Of a stretch of 64,000 nt of DNA, positions 1 through 8,848 are shown in pieces. Made by a program: the position numbers and the translations under genes. Origin of the DNA: M3007 sp964539805 (GTDB lineage Bacteria > Bacteroidota > Bacteroidia > Chitinophagales > Saprospiraceae); contig CAZIKN010000015.1 of assembly GCA_964539805.1 (NCBI GenBank), positions 6,747 to 70,746 of the forward strand, in the 5' to 3' direction. Under the pieces are notes generated by a model, which saw only the letters and a list, made by a program, of their open reading frames with translations, was not told where the DNA came from and made no database searches. How positions within the stretch are numbered: position 1 is the first letter of the stretch; each line of letters opens with the position of its first letter.

Positions 1-118
1 CCCTCAGAATTAGCCAGCCAGTTAGCCAAACCAGAACAACACCCAATAACATAAAAACGGTTAAGGAAAAATTGCCGATTTGAAACAGCTGATGTTCAAG
101 TATATCACGTAGTTTCAT
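1..118 (-). CDS. N-terminal fragment of a probable MscS-like mechanosensitive channel
   Basis: An open frame on the minus strand starts with ATG at 118 and runs off the window edge after 39 residues. It begins MKLRDILEHQLFQIGNF and continues into a hydrophobic stretch (about residues 18-37) that looks like a first membrane helix. A short amphipathic start followed by a helix is what I remember from small MscS-family channels of Bacteroidota. The family call is inference from this short segment; a membrane protein start is well supported. Confidence 0.5.
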   Translation of the reverse strand, partial: MKLRDILEHQLFQIGNFSLTVFMLLGVVLVWLTGWLILR

Positions 119-162
119 AGGATTATCTTGAATAGGATAAAATGTTGATATACAAGGCGTTG

Positions 163-1401
163 TTACCCATTTTTTTGCAGTAAGGCCATGAAAAAACCAT
201 CAAAACCATTATCCTGTGGCAGAATTCGTTTTTCTTCCATCAATACAAAGTCGCGCCCTGCCTCGGATTGCAAAAAACGCTCAACCTGTATTTGATTTTC
301 GGAAGGCAAAATACTGCAAGTCGCATAAACCATACGCCCTCCAGCACGCAAGATAGGGCTATAAGCCGAAAGAATATCTTGTTGTATGGTGCGGAGTTGC
401 TCCAGTTGCTGAGGTTGGAGTTTCCATTTTGTGTCCGGATTGCGCCTCAATACACCCAGGCCACTACAGGGGACATCCAAAAGCAGCCTATCGGCACTAT
501 TGTACAAGCGTTTTATGGTTTTCCGGGATTCTATTGGTCTGGTTTCAATATTGCTGGCTCCGGCGCGGCGAGCGCGCAAGCGTAATTCATCCAATTTCCA
601 GGCCAATGTGTCCAAAGCAATCAAACTGCCTTTGCTTTGCATCAGGGAGGCCAGGTGTAAGGTTTTTCCGCCACCGCCGGCACAGGCATCAACCACTCTC
701 ATGCCTGGCTCGGGGGCCAGCATTGGGGCGACCAATTGACTGCTGTAGTCTTGCACTTCAAACCAACCATTTTTAAATGCTTTCGTTTGAAAAACATTTT
801 TTCTTTCGGTTAGTACCAAAGCATCGCTACCGTCAATGATCTGGCATTCAATACCTTCTAATCTTAGGGCATCTCGCAGGGCCTGAACGTTGGTTTTTAA
901 CCGATTGGTTCGCAGAACGACTTGGGCAGCTTGATTGAGCCAGTGTAAAGTGTTAGGCCAGGTATCTGATAGTTCATTTGTTGCCAGCTCATGTAGCCAA
1001 TCTGGTATGCTTTCCAATACTGGAATGGGCAATTGATTTAGTTTTTGACCTTGTTTGTTGCCCACCTCATTCCAATGGCGCCATTTAATGCCTTTGAACT
1101 CTGTCCAATCTGGCAAATCGTGCCCTTTTCTCAGCAGATGAAGGCCAATTATTTTCCAGTAGTCATCCAAGCTGTTAGGTGTTTTACCCATTATTTCATA
1201 ATAAAGACGATAGTAACGAACAATATCATAGGTGTGCTCAGCGATGAAGGCGCGATCGCGGCTACCTGCCTTAGGATTATGCCTTAAGGTGTATTCTATT
1301 ACTTTATCAGCATGTCGGTTTTCCTGAAATATGGACCATAGGGCTTGTGCAACTGCACGAACCAATAAGGGATGAATAGTAGATTTTACAAAGACGGCCA
1401 T
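163..1401 (-). CDS. RsmB/NOL1-NOP2-Sun family rRNA cytosine-C5 methyltransferase
   Basis: This enzyme family transfers methyl from S-adenosylmethionine to C5 of cytosine in RNA, most often 16S rRNA. Numbered from the ATG at 1401, the protein has 412 residues. The N-terminal part resembles the NusB-like RNA-binding region. The SAM loop DACAGGGGK lies near 238-246, the catalytic pair of cysteines is in DVPCSGLG (Cys312) and YATCSILP (Cys362). A longer frame would need a TTG start at 1413, so I chose the first ATG. It shares its direction with the channel gene downstream. The exact target base cannot be read from the sequence. Confidence 0.9.
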   Translation of the reverse strand: MAVFVKSTIHPLLVRAVAQALWSIFQENRHADKVIEYTLRHNPKAGSRDRAFIAEHTYDIVRYYRLYYEIMGKTPNSLDDYWKIIGLHLLRKGHDLPDWTEFKGIKWRHWNEVGNKQGQKLNQLPIPVLESIPDWLHELATNELSDTWPNTLHWLNQAAQVVLRTNRLKTNVQALRDALRLEGIECQIIDGSDALVLTERKNVFQTKAFKNGWFEVQDYSSQLVAPMLAPEPGMRVVDACAGGGGKTLHLASLMQSKGSLIALDTLAWKLDELRLRARRAGASNIETRPIESRKTIKRLYNSADRLLLDVPCSGLGVLRRNPDTKWKLQPQQLEQLRTIQQDILSAYSPILRAGGRMVYATCSILPSENQIQVERFLQSEAGRDFVLMEEKRILPQDNGFDGFFMALLQKNG

Positions 1402-1534
1402 GATAAGGCGCAAAGAAACATAAGAATCTGCAATTTTGGCTACCCTGTTGCTTTTAAGCCTGTTGATTCACCTGATTATGAAGATTGTTCAGCGGTTTTG
1501 GTAAGAAATCAAAAATTTTATTGGCCCAACTATA

Positions 1535-1561
1535 TTGTACATCGGATAACAATTACATTTG
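1535..1561 (+). promoter_or_regulatory. Bacteroidota-type promoter for the Rpn-like gene
   Basis: TACATTTG at 1554-1561 matches the -7 consensus TAnnTTTG, and a TTG at 1535-1537 lies 16 bp upstream, just short of the usual spacing. The ATG at 1590 follows 28 bp later, which supports that start. Assignment is by consensus only. Confidence 0.45.
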
Positions 1562-1589
1562 TGGCCGCTACATTTCTAAAATCTGCTAC

Positions 1590-2540
1590 ATGAAATCCAA
1601 CGATAATTTTTTTATGTCGCGCCCACATGATGCATATTTTGCATCTGTCTTTAAGGTGAAGGCGCTCGTACATCAGTTAATCCAGAAATTTTTGCCTGCT
1701 GAGCAACTGCTATTACTAAAACTGGAAACACTCCAGCTTGACTCAGAGACATACGTTTCCAAAAAGATGCGCCGCAGAATTTCGGATCTCGTCTACACTT
1801 GTGAGACTAAAAGTGAGGGTGACAGTATTCGACTTTGCTTACTTTTTGAGCATAAAAGCCGTTCAAATGGCCGCTTAATTTATGGGCAAATTGGGCATTA
1901 TCTTTTTGATATTCAAGAACAAGATGTCAGGCAGAACCGCGCACAATTTACCCTTACTGTACCAATATTGTTTTACCATGGTAAGCAGGATTGGGAGTTG
2001 CGTCCCCTTCGTGATCTTTATGGGTATGTACCGCGAGACCTTTCAGGTTATGTTCCTCATTATGATTTGGTCGTAATACGTCTTGCAGACATGAGTGATG
2101 CTCAAATTATAGCTATGGAGGATGCTCGTTTGCTCCGCAATGTACTATTGGCATTTAAACATGCGCGAAATACCAGATTACTTCGTGTTTATTTGCATAA
2201 AATACTTATATTTGCAGACGAAAACACGTCGGATGAGGTACTGATGCACCTTTTTGATTTGACTTTTTATTACATACAACACGTATCACCTATAAAAGAA
2301 AAAGAAATCATGGAGTTGGTTAAACATGCGCCATCGCGCCAAGGTCGTCGTATCAAGACATTATATGAGCAAATTATGGAAAAAGGAATGGAAAAAGGAA
2401 TGGAAAAAGGAATGGAAAAGTTGCTTACAGCCTTCCTACGAAAACACACAGATTGGAGCGATCAACAGATCGCTACCAATTTTGATTTGGATGAAGAAGT
2501 GGTTAAACGGATCAGGGCTACTTTGTCCAACATGAACTGA
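1590..2540 (+). CDS. Rpn family PD-(D/E)XK nuclease / putative transposase
   Basis: The protein of 316 residues belongs to the Rpn/YhgA (PD-(D/E)XK nuclease-like transposase_31) group, known in E. coli for recombination-promoting DNA cleavage. The early segment SRPHDAYFASVF, the acidic ISDLVYTCETKS and the LLFEHKSR motif fit the nuclease core (D...ExK). The C-terminal part carries a tandem MEKG repeat (about residues 263-277) and ends in an HTH-like QQIATNFDLDEEVVKRI. A frame extension to 1485 has no support because a promoter lies inside it. No terminal inverted repeats or target duplications were seen, so this is a stand-alone gene and not an insertion sequence. Confidence 0.8.
   Translation: MKSNDNFFMSRPHDAYFASVFKVKALVHQLIQKFLPAEQLLLLKLETLQLDSETYVSKKMRRRISDLVYTCETKSEGDSIRLCLLFEHKSRSNGRLIYGQIGHYLFDIQEQDVRQNRAQFTLTVPILFYHGKQDWELRPLRDLYGYVPRDLSGYVPHYDLVVIRLADMSDAQIIAMEDARLLRNVLLAFKHARNTRLLRVYLHKILIFADENTSDEVLMHLFDLTFYYIQHVSPIKEKEIMELVKHAPSRQGRRIKTLYEQIMEKGMEKGMEKGMEKLLTAFLRKHTDWSDQQIATNFDLDEEVVKRIRATLSNMN
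2376..2420 (+). repeat. Coding 12-bp tandem repeat (MEKG)
   Basis: The unit ATGGAAAAAGGA occurs three times in a row followed by a partial ATGGAAAAG. It encodes MEKGMEKGMEKGMEK in the Rpn-like protein. Unit length is a multiple of three, so copy-number changes would keep frame and only lengthen a probable helical linker. Confidence 0.9.
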
Positions 2541-2599
2541 GTTTCACTGTTCAAGTTTTAGCGCCACGTCAGGTAAACTAACCTGCCAAGGTTCTGAAA

Positions 2600-3724
2600 T
2601 CACTTAAATTCGGGTAAAGTTCTTAATTTCTTTTTCAGCCGTTGTATTCTTTTGTAAGATTGGTTGACCCGTTTTTTTGAAATTTTTCCCTCTTTTACTA
2701 ACCTTTTCAAGGTCGAAAAAGCAGTTTCTGCTATTTGTGGGTCATATTCCAAATTGTTGCCAAACAACAAAATATCTGCTCCGGCATTGACGGCAAGTGT
2801 CATGGCTCTTTCCAAACCATAATTTTTGGCAATGGCCCCCATCTGCATGTCATCCGTGATGATTACACCATCATAAGCATATTCATCACGTACAATACCC
2901 GTCAATATCTTTTTGGATAAAGTGGCCGGATGCAATGGATCAAGCCATGCGTTAAAGACATGAGCTGTCATTAATATATCACAGTTTCCAGAGGCAATTA
3001 GCCTGCGAAATGGCTCTAATTCCGTGTTTTTCCATACCTGCGTGACATTTACAAAACCGCCATGGGTGTCTCCCTTGGCACTTCCGTGCCCCGGGAAGTG
3101 TTTGAGTGAGGTCAGTACCCCTTCCTGGTGATGCGCTTGTATAAAAGCAAGGGCGTGAGGAGTGACCTGATCCGGCCACACCCCATAACTGCGTTTGCTG
3201 CGGTGAATAATGGAACTATCCTTGACCGGGCAGGTATCCAGGTCTACAACAGGAGCAAAGTTTAGGTTAATCCCTGCTTTCCTCAATGTTTTAGCTATGA
3301 TAGATGCCCTTTTTGAGGTCGTATCCAAATTGTTTATTTTGCCCAAACTATCAGCAGAAATGCTTTGAGGGAAACCATAGTTGGATTTTAAACGGTTTAC
3401 CTTGCCTCCTTCATGGTCTATGGCAATAAAAAGACGAGATTTTGCTGCGGACTGTAATTGACGGCATAATTGCTGCAATTGTTCTGGCGATTGTACATTG
3501 CGCGTATATGCTTTTGACTTGACATCATAATCAAACAATACTATTCCCCCAAGGTGAAAACGGCGGATGTCTTTTGCAATCTGACTCTCGGGTTTAGCAT
3601 CCATGCCCCTAAATCCAATCAGCAGCATTTGGCCAATTTTTTTATCCAAGGATTTTTGAGCTATCGCGTTTTGTCCCTGCAACATGAAGCAAAATAAGTA
3701 TGCTGCAATAATACGAATCGTCAT
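2600..3724 (-). CDS. Glycoside hydrolase family 3, beta-N-acetylhexosaminidase-like (NagZ type)
   Basis: A GH3 enzyme of 374 residues, expected to release N-acetylglucosamine from muropeptides or chitin oligomers. A signal peptide covers about residues 1-22, so it acts outside the cytoplasm, unlike E. coli NagZ. Family landmarks are GQMLLIGFRG, FIAIDHEGGKVNRL, the KHFPGHG motif followed by GDTHGG with the catalytic His, and VIITDDMQMGAI with the Asp nucleophile. It lacks a second C-terminal GH3 domain, in line with single-domain NagZ-like proteins. It is transcribed alone, convergent with the Rpn-like gene. Confidence 0.9.
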   Translation of the reverse strand: MTIRIIAAYLFCFMLQGQNAIAQKSLDKKIGQMLLIGFRGMDAKPESQIAKDIRRFHLGGIVLFDYDVKSKAYTRNVQSPEQLQQLCRQLQSAAKSRLFIAIDHEGGKVNRLKSNYGFPQSISADSLGKINNLDTTSKRASIIAKTLRKAGINLNFAPVVDLDTCPVKDSSIIHRSKRSYGVWPDQVTPHALAFIQAHHQEGVLTSLKHFPGHGSAKGDTHGGFVNVTQVWKNTELEPFRRLIASGNCDILMTAHVFNAWLDPLHPATLSKKILTGIVRDEYAYDGVIITDDMQMGAIAKNYGLERAMTLAVNAGADILLFGNNLEYDPQIAETAFSTLKRLVKEGKISKKRVNQSYKRIQRLKKKLRTLPEFK

Positions 3725-3742
3725 GGTAAGTTATATTTTAGG

Positions 3743-3750
3743 CAAAAATA
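3743..3750 (-). promoter_or_regulatory. TAnnTTTG element upstream of the GH3 gene
   Basis: Read on the minus strand this is TATTTTTG, a match to the Bacteroidota -7 box, 18 bp before the ATG at 3724. I see no TTG at the expected -33 distance. Confidence 0.35.
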
Positions 3751-3875
3751 CCTTTGGTTTTGACTTTACGCATAATTTTTTACCACTCCCAGATTAGATT
3801 TCACATTCAAGTACATGATTTTACCTTCTAATTTATAAGGAATATGTAGAAATTTGCCGTTCAATATATAGGATT

Positions 3876-5312
3876 ATGACCATTCAGAATTTTATCAACG
3901 GCGAATATGTAGCACCCAAAAGCGGCCAATACCTTGATAATTATCATCCGGCTACCGGCGATATATATGGTAAAATACCAGATTCAAATGCTTCTGATGT
4001 GGCCGACGCAGTAATAGCAGCCCAAAGGGCATTCCCGGCTTGGGCTGCATTGCAACCGGAGCAGCGGTGCGATATTCTTCTCGGAATTGCTGATGGTATT
4101 ATAAAAAATATAGCGTCTTTGGCAGAGGCAGAAAGCACTGATTCGGGCAAGACCATTACCACGGCTCGGACAGTAGATATTCCTCGTGCAGCGCTAAATT
4201 TTAAATTTTTCGCAACAGCATTGTGGCATTTTGCCTCGGAGAGCCATCATTTGCCACATGCAATGAGTTATACCTTGCGCCAGCCCATCGGTGTGGTTGG
4301 CTGTATTTCACCATGGAATCTTCCTTTGTATCTTTTCACCTGGAAAATAGCACCCGCTTTGGCTGCGGGCAATTGTGTAATCGGTAAACCTTCCGAAGTG
4401 ACACCAATGACCGCTTATTTGTTAGGTGAAATATGCCAAAAAGCGGGGCTTCCGCCGGGGGTGCTCAATATTGTTCATGGAGCAGGGCCAACAACTGGGG
4501 AGGCTATTGTCCGGCATCCGGATATAAAAGCTATTTCGTTTACGGGAAGTACTCGTGCAGGTGCCGAAATTGCCCGTATTGCAGCCCCAATGTTTAAAAA
4601 AATAAGCCTCGAATTAGGCGGAAAAAATCCCAATATCATTTTTGCTGATTGCGACTACGATAAAATGTTGGAAACTACAGTACGCTCTTCATTCAACAAT
4701 CAAGGTCAAATATGCCTCTGTGGATCAAGAATTTATGTAGAAAAGAGCCTTTATAAGCGTTTTAAAGAAGATTTTGTAGAGCGTGTGCTTGGCCTAAAAT
4801 GTGGCGATCCGGCTGATCCAGCCAGCCAACAGGGGGCAGTGGTGTCCAAGATGCATTTTGATAAAGTGTTGTCATATATTGAACTGGCTAAGCAAGAAGG
4901 TGGGAATATGCTTTGTGGGGGGCACGCTCTTGAGTTTTCAGGGAAATTGTCAGGAGGTTGGTATATCGCTCCTACGGTTATTGAGGGCCTGACTGTGCAG
5001 TGCCGTGCCAATCAGGAAGAGATTTTTGGCCCCGTGGTTACGCTTCAGCCTTTTGAAAATGAAGAGGAAGCCTTGGCTTTAGCCAATAGCAGCCCTTATG
5101 GATTAAGCGCCACCTTGTGGACCAATAATCATTCGCGAGTGAATCGGCTTAGTGCTTCGCTTCAGGCTGGTATTGTATGGGTAAACACTTGGATGTTACG
5201 AGACTTGCGCACGCCATTTGGCGGAGTCAAAAATTCAGGGGTAGGGCGGGAAGGAGGCTGGGATGTCATGCGATTTTTCACGGAGACAAAAAATATTACT
5301 GTTGGGCTGTAA
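3876..5312 (+). CDS. NAD(P)-dependent aldehyde dehydrogenase (2-hydroxymuconic/2-aminomuconic semialdehyde type)
   Basis: A full-length ALDH of 478 residues that oxidises an aldehyde to its acid in the cytoplasm. The cofactor loop SPWN (145-148), Lys171, the general base Glu246 in ELGGK, the nucleophile Cys280 in NNQGQICLCGS and the EEIFGPV motif near 385 are all present. The QICLCGSR context resembles the ALDH8/2-hydroxymuconic-semialdehyde group used in tryptophan or aromatic catabolism. No other genes of those pathways are nearby, so the substrate remains a guess. It stands alone and ends at a shared terminator. Confidence 0.93.
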   Translation: MTIQNFINGEYVAPKSGQYLDNYHPATGDIYGKIPDSNASDVADAVIAAQRAFPAWAALQPEQRCDILLGIADGIIKNIASLAEAESTDSGKTITTARTVDIPRAALNFKFFATALWHFASESHHLPHAMSYTLRQPIGVVGCISPWNLPLYLFTWKIAPALAAGNCVIGKPSEVTPMTAYLLGEICQKAGLPPGVLNIVHGAGPTTGEAIVRHPDIKAISFTGSTRAGAEIARIAAPMFKKISLELGGKNPNIIFADCDYDKMLETTVRSSFNNQGQICLCGSRIYVEKSLYKRFKEDFVERVLGLKCGDPADPASQQGAVVSKMHFDKVLSYIELAKQEGGNMLCGGHALEFSGKLSGGWYIAPTVIEGLTVQCRANQEEIFGPVVTLQPFENEEEALALANSSPYGLSATLWTNNHSRVNRLSASLQAGIVWVNTWMLRDLRTPFGGVKNSGVGREGGWDVMRFFTETKNITVGL

Positions 5313-5346
5313 AAGATAATACCCTTACAGTAGCACAATAAAAAAA

Positions 5347-5406
5347 GGGGTGTGCACACTAAAAAATAACAAATTTATGTCGTTATTGCTTTTGTGCGCA
5401 CACCCC
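5347..5406. terminator. Bidirectional terminator between convergent genes
   Basis: The arms GGGGTGTGCACAC (5347-5359) and GTGCGCACACCCC (5394-5406) pair over 13 positions with one mismatch, and a second short stem, AATAAC/GTTATT, forms in the loop. A-rich and T-rich flanks suit termination in both directions. It lies between the stop codons of the aldehyde dehydrogenase and the protease. Confidence 0.75.
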
Positions 5407-5420
5407 TGTTGATATATCAC

Positions 5421-7622
5421 TTACTGTCTGCCGGAAGCTACGGCATCCATCTTGATCATGTCTCGAATGATATTGTATGCTTCAAAGAGTTGGATGTCTT
5501 TTTTCCGATCTTTGATCCAGTCTGTATTGCGCGCAGCACGAGAAGTATCCACCTGAATAGATGATAAATCTGCATTAAGGTTAACTACTTCAAATCCGTC
5601 AATGGGTTTGAACATGTTTTCATATTGAGCAGCTTCATCATCCAATTTTTTATTCCATTCACGGTATTTTTCAGAGTTTAATGGATATTGGGAGTTATCT
5701 CGCTGCCTTTTTAACCGCAAGGCATTTTCGTTCACTTTCTGGAAGATTGGGTCGTTTTTGACCCTTTGCATGCTATTGGATTTCAACTTTGAAATATCAT
5801 TAATCTGATAGGCATTTTGGGTGAAAGGTACGGGGTTAATCGTAGTGGCATCCAAGGGGAAGTCATTTTCCTTTTCGCCCAAATCAACATAGTTATATAC
5901 ATCAGGCAACACAATATCAGGAGTTACACCATCCAATTGGGTGGTTTTGCCACTAACCCTGTAGAATTTTTGAATGGTTAGTTTCATTTCCCCCAAGGGT
6001 TTTACGGAATTATCCGCGCTGAAATTATTGAGGTCAAGGAAACGTTGTACCGTTCCTTTTCCATAGGTTCCTGCAGAGCCTACGATGACAGCACGCTTGT
6101 AATCCTGCATGGCTGCTGCAAGGATTTCAGAGGCAGATGCGCTGAAACCATTTACCATCACTACCAAGGGGCCATCCCAATCCACATCGCGATCGTTGTC
6201 ATTCATTACATCGGGATTGCGGTTGCGACTTTTCACCTGAACCATAGGCCCTTCCTCAACAAAGATGCCGGACATTTGAACCACATCACGTAGGGAGCCG
6301 CCGCCATTGTTGCGCAGATCAAGGATGATGCCTTTTACGCCTTCCTGTTTTAATTTTGCTACCTCTTTAGCAACGTCCACAGCACAGGAGGTCATACCTT
6401 GTGGAGTAAAATCAGCGTAAAATTTAGGCAAGAAAATATAGCCAATTTTATCGCTTGTCTTTTGGTCCGGGCCTCCCAACAGCAAGGACTTGGCAAAACC
6501 TTCCTCCATTAGGACCACATCGCGGGTGATTTTGATCGTTTTTTCTGAGCCATCCGCTTTCTGGATTTGAAGGGTAACTACGCTGCCCTTGGGGCCGCGG
6601 ATCTTGGATACCACATCATCAATTTCCCAGCCCATGACATCTATCAGTTCCTCTTCTCCTTGCCCTACTTTAATAACTACGTCTTTGGGTTCAAGATCGC
6701 CTTGTTTCCAAGCCGGGCCTCCGGGCACAATCTCGGTGACTGAGGTTTTCTCCCCGTCACTTTGCAGGCGGGCACCGATACCTTCTAATTTGCCGGACAT
6801 CTGGATATCAAAATTTTCCTTTTCTTTAGGAGAGTAATATCCGGTATGCGGATCAAATACGTTGCAAAACGAGTTCAGGTAGGTTTCCATTCGCTTGGTA
6901 CGATCCAGCTTTTCCAGGCGTTTATACCATTTATCATAGGTTTCAAGCACTTTTTTGCGTGCTTCCACCTCCAGTTGATCAAAGGTTTTTTTGTCGCCTT
7001 TGAAGTCTGCTTTGTTTTGTTTGTCCTGTTCATCCGTTACCCGGCTGAGCACCTCATATTTCATCCAGCTTACCCAACGCTTGCGCAGGTCAGCATCATC
7101 TTTTGCCCATTCGAGTTTTTCGCCATCGGTTTCAAGGGTTTCATTGTTGGAGAAATCCAATGGTGCAGAAAGGATTTCCCTGTACCAGCCCTGTGTTTTT
7201 TCCAGCGATTTGTCCAAAAGCTTTACGGAGGCATCAAAAAAATCAAATTTGCCAGCAACAGCTTGATCGTCCAACTGTGTCTCAAAAGGTTTGAGTTGCT
7301 CAATATCCTGCTTGGTGAGGAATCTTTTACTACCATCAATATCTTTAAGGTAGAGTTTGTACAGATCTTTTGAAAAAACATCATCAACGTTGCGTGGCTG
7401 GAAGTGGTAATTGCGCAAACCAGCCAATAATGCCTGCATTACAGCGGCATCTTTTTTGGGGTCCGGGTCGCCGTGGAATGGCTTTGCTCCATTGGAAAAA
7501 TTGAGTATCAGTCCAATAGCAAATATACCCACGAAGGAAAAGAACAAGTGAGATGCTTTAATTTTCATGTCCTGAATAGTTTTGTCTAAATCAAAGCCCA
7601 AAGGGCGATTACGTAATTTCAT
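5421..7622 (-). CDS. Carboxy-terminal processing (tail-specific) protease, Prc/Tsp type
   Basis: A periplasmic serine protease of the S41 family, 733 residues, which degrades or trims proteins with exposed nonpolar C-termini. A hydrophobic signal-anchor lies at about 24-42. An N-terminal helical region (70-270) is followed by a PDZ domain (about 270-370), a catalytic domain and the Prc-type C-terminal extension. The SASASE segment at 494-499 holds the catalytic Ser and Lys522 in YGKGT is the general base. ATG at 7622 gives the full frame; an internal ATG at 7568 just before the anchor is an equally plausible start. Single gene, with a terminator after it. Confidence 0.93.
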   Translation of the reverse strand: MKLRNRPLGFDLDKTIQDMKIKASHLFFSFVGIFAIGLILNFSNGAKPFHGDPDPKKDAAVMQALLAGLRNYHFQPRNVDDVFSKDLYKLYLKDIDGSKRFLTKQDIEQLKPFETQLDDQAVAGKFDFFDASVKLLDKSLEKTQGWYREILSAPLDFSNNETLETDGEKLEWAKDDADLRKRWVSWMKYEVLSRVTDEQDKQNKADFKGDKKTFDQLEVEARKKVLETYDKWYKRLEKLDRTKRMETYLNSFCNVFDPHTGYYSPKEKENFDIQMSGKLEGIGARLQSDGEKTSVTEIVPGGPAWKQGDLEPKDVVIKVGQGEEELIDVMGWEIDDVVSKIRGPKGSVVTLQIQKADGSEKTIKITRDVVLMEEGFAKSLLLGGPDQKTSDKIGYIFLPKFYADFTPQGMTSCAVDVAKEVAKLKQEGVKGIILDLRNNGGGSLRDVVQMSGIFVEEGPMVQVKSRNRNPDVMNDNDRDVDWDGPLVVMVNGFSASASEILAAAMQDYKRAVIVGSAGTYGKGTVQRFLDLNNFSADNSVKPLGEMKLTIQKFYRVSGKTTQLDGVTPDIVLPDVYNYVDLGEKENDFPLDATTINPVPFTQNAYQINDISKLKSNSMQRVKNDPIFQKVNENALRLKRQRDNSQYPLNSEKYREWNKKLDDEAAQYENMFKPIDGFEVVNLNADLSSIQVDTSRAARNTDWIKDRKKDIQLFEAYNIIRDMIKMDAVASGRQ

Positions 7623-7843
7623 CGTTTAATAATGAGATTTAAAGGTAATAGGAAAACATTTTAGTTGTTGATCAGCGCTTCAAATTTTTTTAATTTTCGG
7701 CTAACTTTCCAAATTTTTCCCTTGTGTTTGCGGGTTGTTGACAAACGAAAGAACGCGGAACTTAGTAGTAGGTTGCGTCAGTTTTCTACAAAACATCCAT
7801 TTAAGTCTTTGTACGGTAGTTTTAAGGATTATTTAAGACAATT

Positions 7844-8737
7844 TTAAAAACGGAGTAAACGATAGTTTCTGTATTCAAATGGCCTGTATCCGCTAATTTT
7901 TTCTATCCAGTTGGAAAGGAAGTCTTTCCAGGAATTGCGAATGCGAGTTGGATCATTGGCGAATTGCCAATTGATGGCATCAATTCGAGGCTTCATTACA
8001 GTTGGATGTGAACCTGTGTACCTTGATAGCGGTTCCGTGCCATCATATTTATAGGTGTTGTTTTCACCCAAAAGCGCTTTTATTTTTTCGTCAGAGTGCC
8101 ATAAACGATTGAAATTCTGCTGTTTGCGTAACTGCGCCTCCGGATGTTTTACCCAGCCGTAATGGTAGATGGTTGCAGGTATCAATCTAACCCTCAACTT
8201 TCGTCCAGCGCCGAGCGGCGTGTCACGGATGCGAAAACCCTGGGCATCCCTGTAAGAATAGATATTTTTATTGTTGCGCACAATGCGGACTTCGCGCCGA
8301 TACCATCTTCGTGAGGCACCTGTATAATCATAGGATCCGTAAAAATGCCTGTAATGAAAAAGTAGGCCTTCTGTGTTGAGGTCATCAAGCCATTGCTGCA
8401 TGCTTGTCCGAATGGCGGGCAAATCATCTTCATGTACACATTCATCTGCCTGAATATAAAAACACCAGTCAAACTCAGGGCCAATGGCTTGTAAAGCCTT
8501 GTCCGTTTCAACGGCCAATACCCTGCCGCCTTCTCGCAAGGAGTCATCCCAATGGGTTTCTATAATCTGGATGCGGGGATCGCCAATACTTTGCACCAAT
8601 TGTAAGGTGTTGTCATCGGATTGGCCAACAGCCACAACAAAATGATCGCACAATGGAAGCACAGATCGAATGGCTTCGGTAACCGGATAATCATACAAAA
8701 CCGCATTTCGGATAAAAGTGAAGCCCGCAACTTTCAT
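7844..8737 (-). CDS. Family 2 glycosyltransferase
   Basis: A protein of 297 residues with the start MKVAGFTFIRNAVLYDYPV, typical of cytoplasmic GT2 enzymes of the GT-A fold. The metal-binding position is in FYIQADECVHED (near 96-102). There is no membrane segment. Such enzymes add sugars to surface glycans, but acceptor and donor cannot be inferred. It follows FabH on the same strand about 110 bp away, with an interspersed repeat in the gap, so it need not be in the same transcript. Confidence 0.87.
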   Translation of the reverse strand: MKVAGFTFIRNAVLYDYPVTEAIRSVLPLCDHFVVAVGQSDDNTLQLVQSIGDPRIQIIETHWDDSLREGGRVLAVETDKALQAIGPEFDWCFYIQADECVHEDDLPAIRTSMQQWLDDLNTEGLLFHYRHFYGSYDYTGASRRWYRREVRIVRNNKNIYSYRDAQGFRIRDTPLGAGRKLRVRLIPATIYHYGWVKHPEAQLRKQQNFNRLWHSDEKIKALLGENNTYKYDGTEPLSRYTGSHPTVMKPRIDAINWQFANDPTRIRNSWKDFLSNWIEKISGYRPFEYRNYRLLRF

Positions 8738-8746
8738 GGAATTAAA

Positions 8747-8834
8747 CCCGGATTTAAGTGATTTTGAAGATTAGCAGGATTGATTTACCCGATTTTTAAA
8801 GATTTACAGACGAGAGGAGACTCAAAACCACTTT
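8747..8834. repeat. Interspersed intergenic repeat, copy A
   Basis: This gap shares GGATTTAAGTGATTTT exactly with gaps at 20289-20344 and 61105-61142, and its other end CTCAAAACCACTTT with the 20 kb copy. Copy A also carries a partial internal duplication of its own first half. It is non-coding and lies only between genes, like a short dispersed repeat family. Confidence 0.75.
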
Positions 8835-8848
8835 TATATATGCTTGGT

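Noticed and set aside
1590..2540. Complete insertion sequence around the Rpn-like gene
   Set aside because: No terminal inverted repeats or target-site duplication could be found in the flanks.
5347..5406. Regulatory operator between the aldehyde dehydrogenase and protease genes
   Set aside because: The inverted repeat lies between two convergent stop codons, where a bidirectional terminator is the simpler reading.
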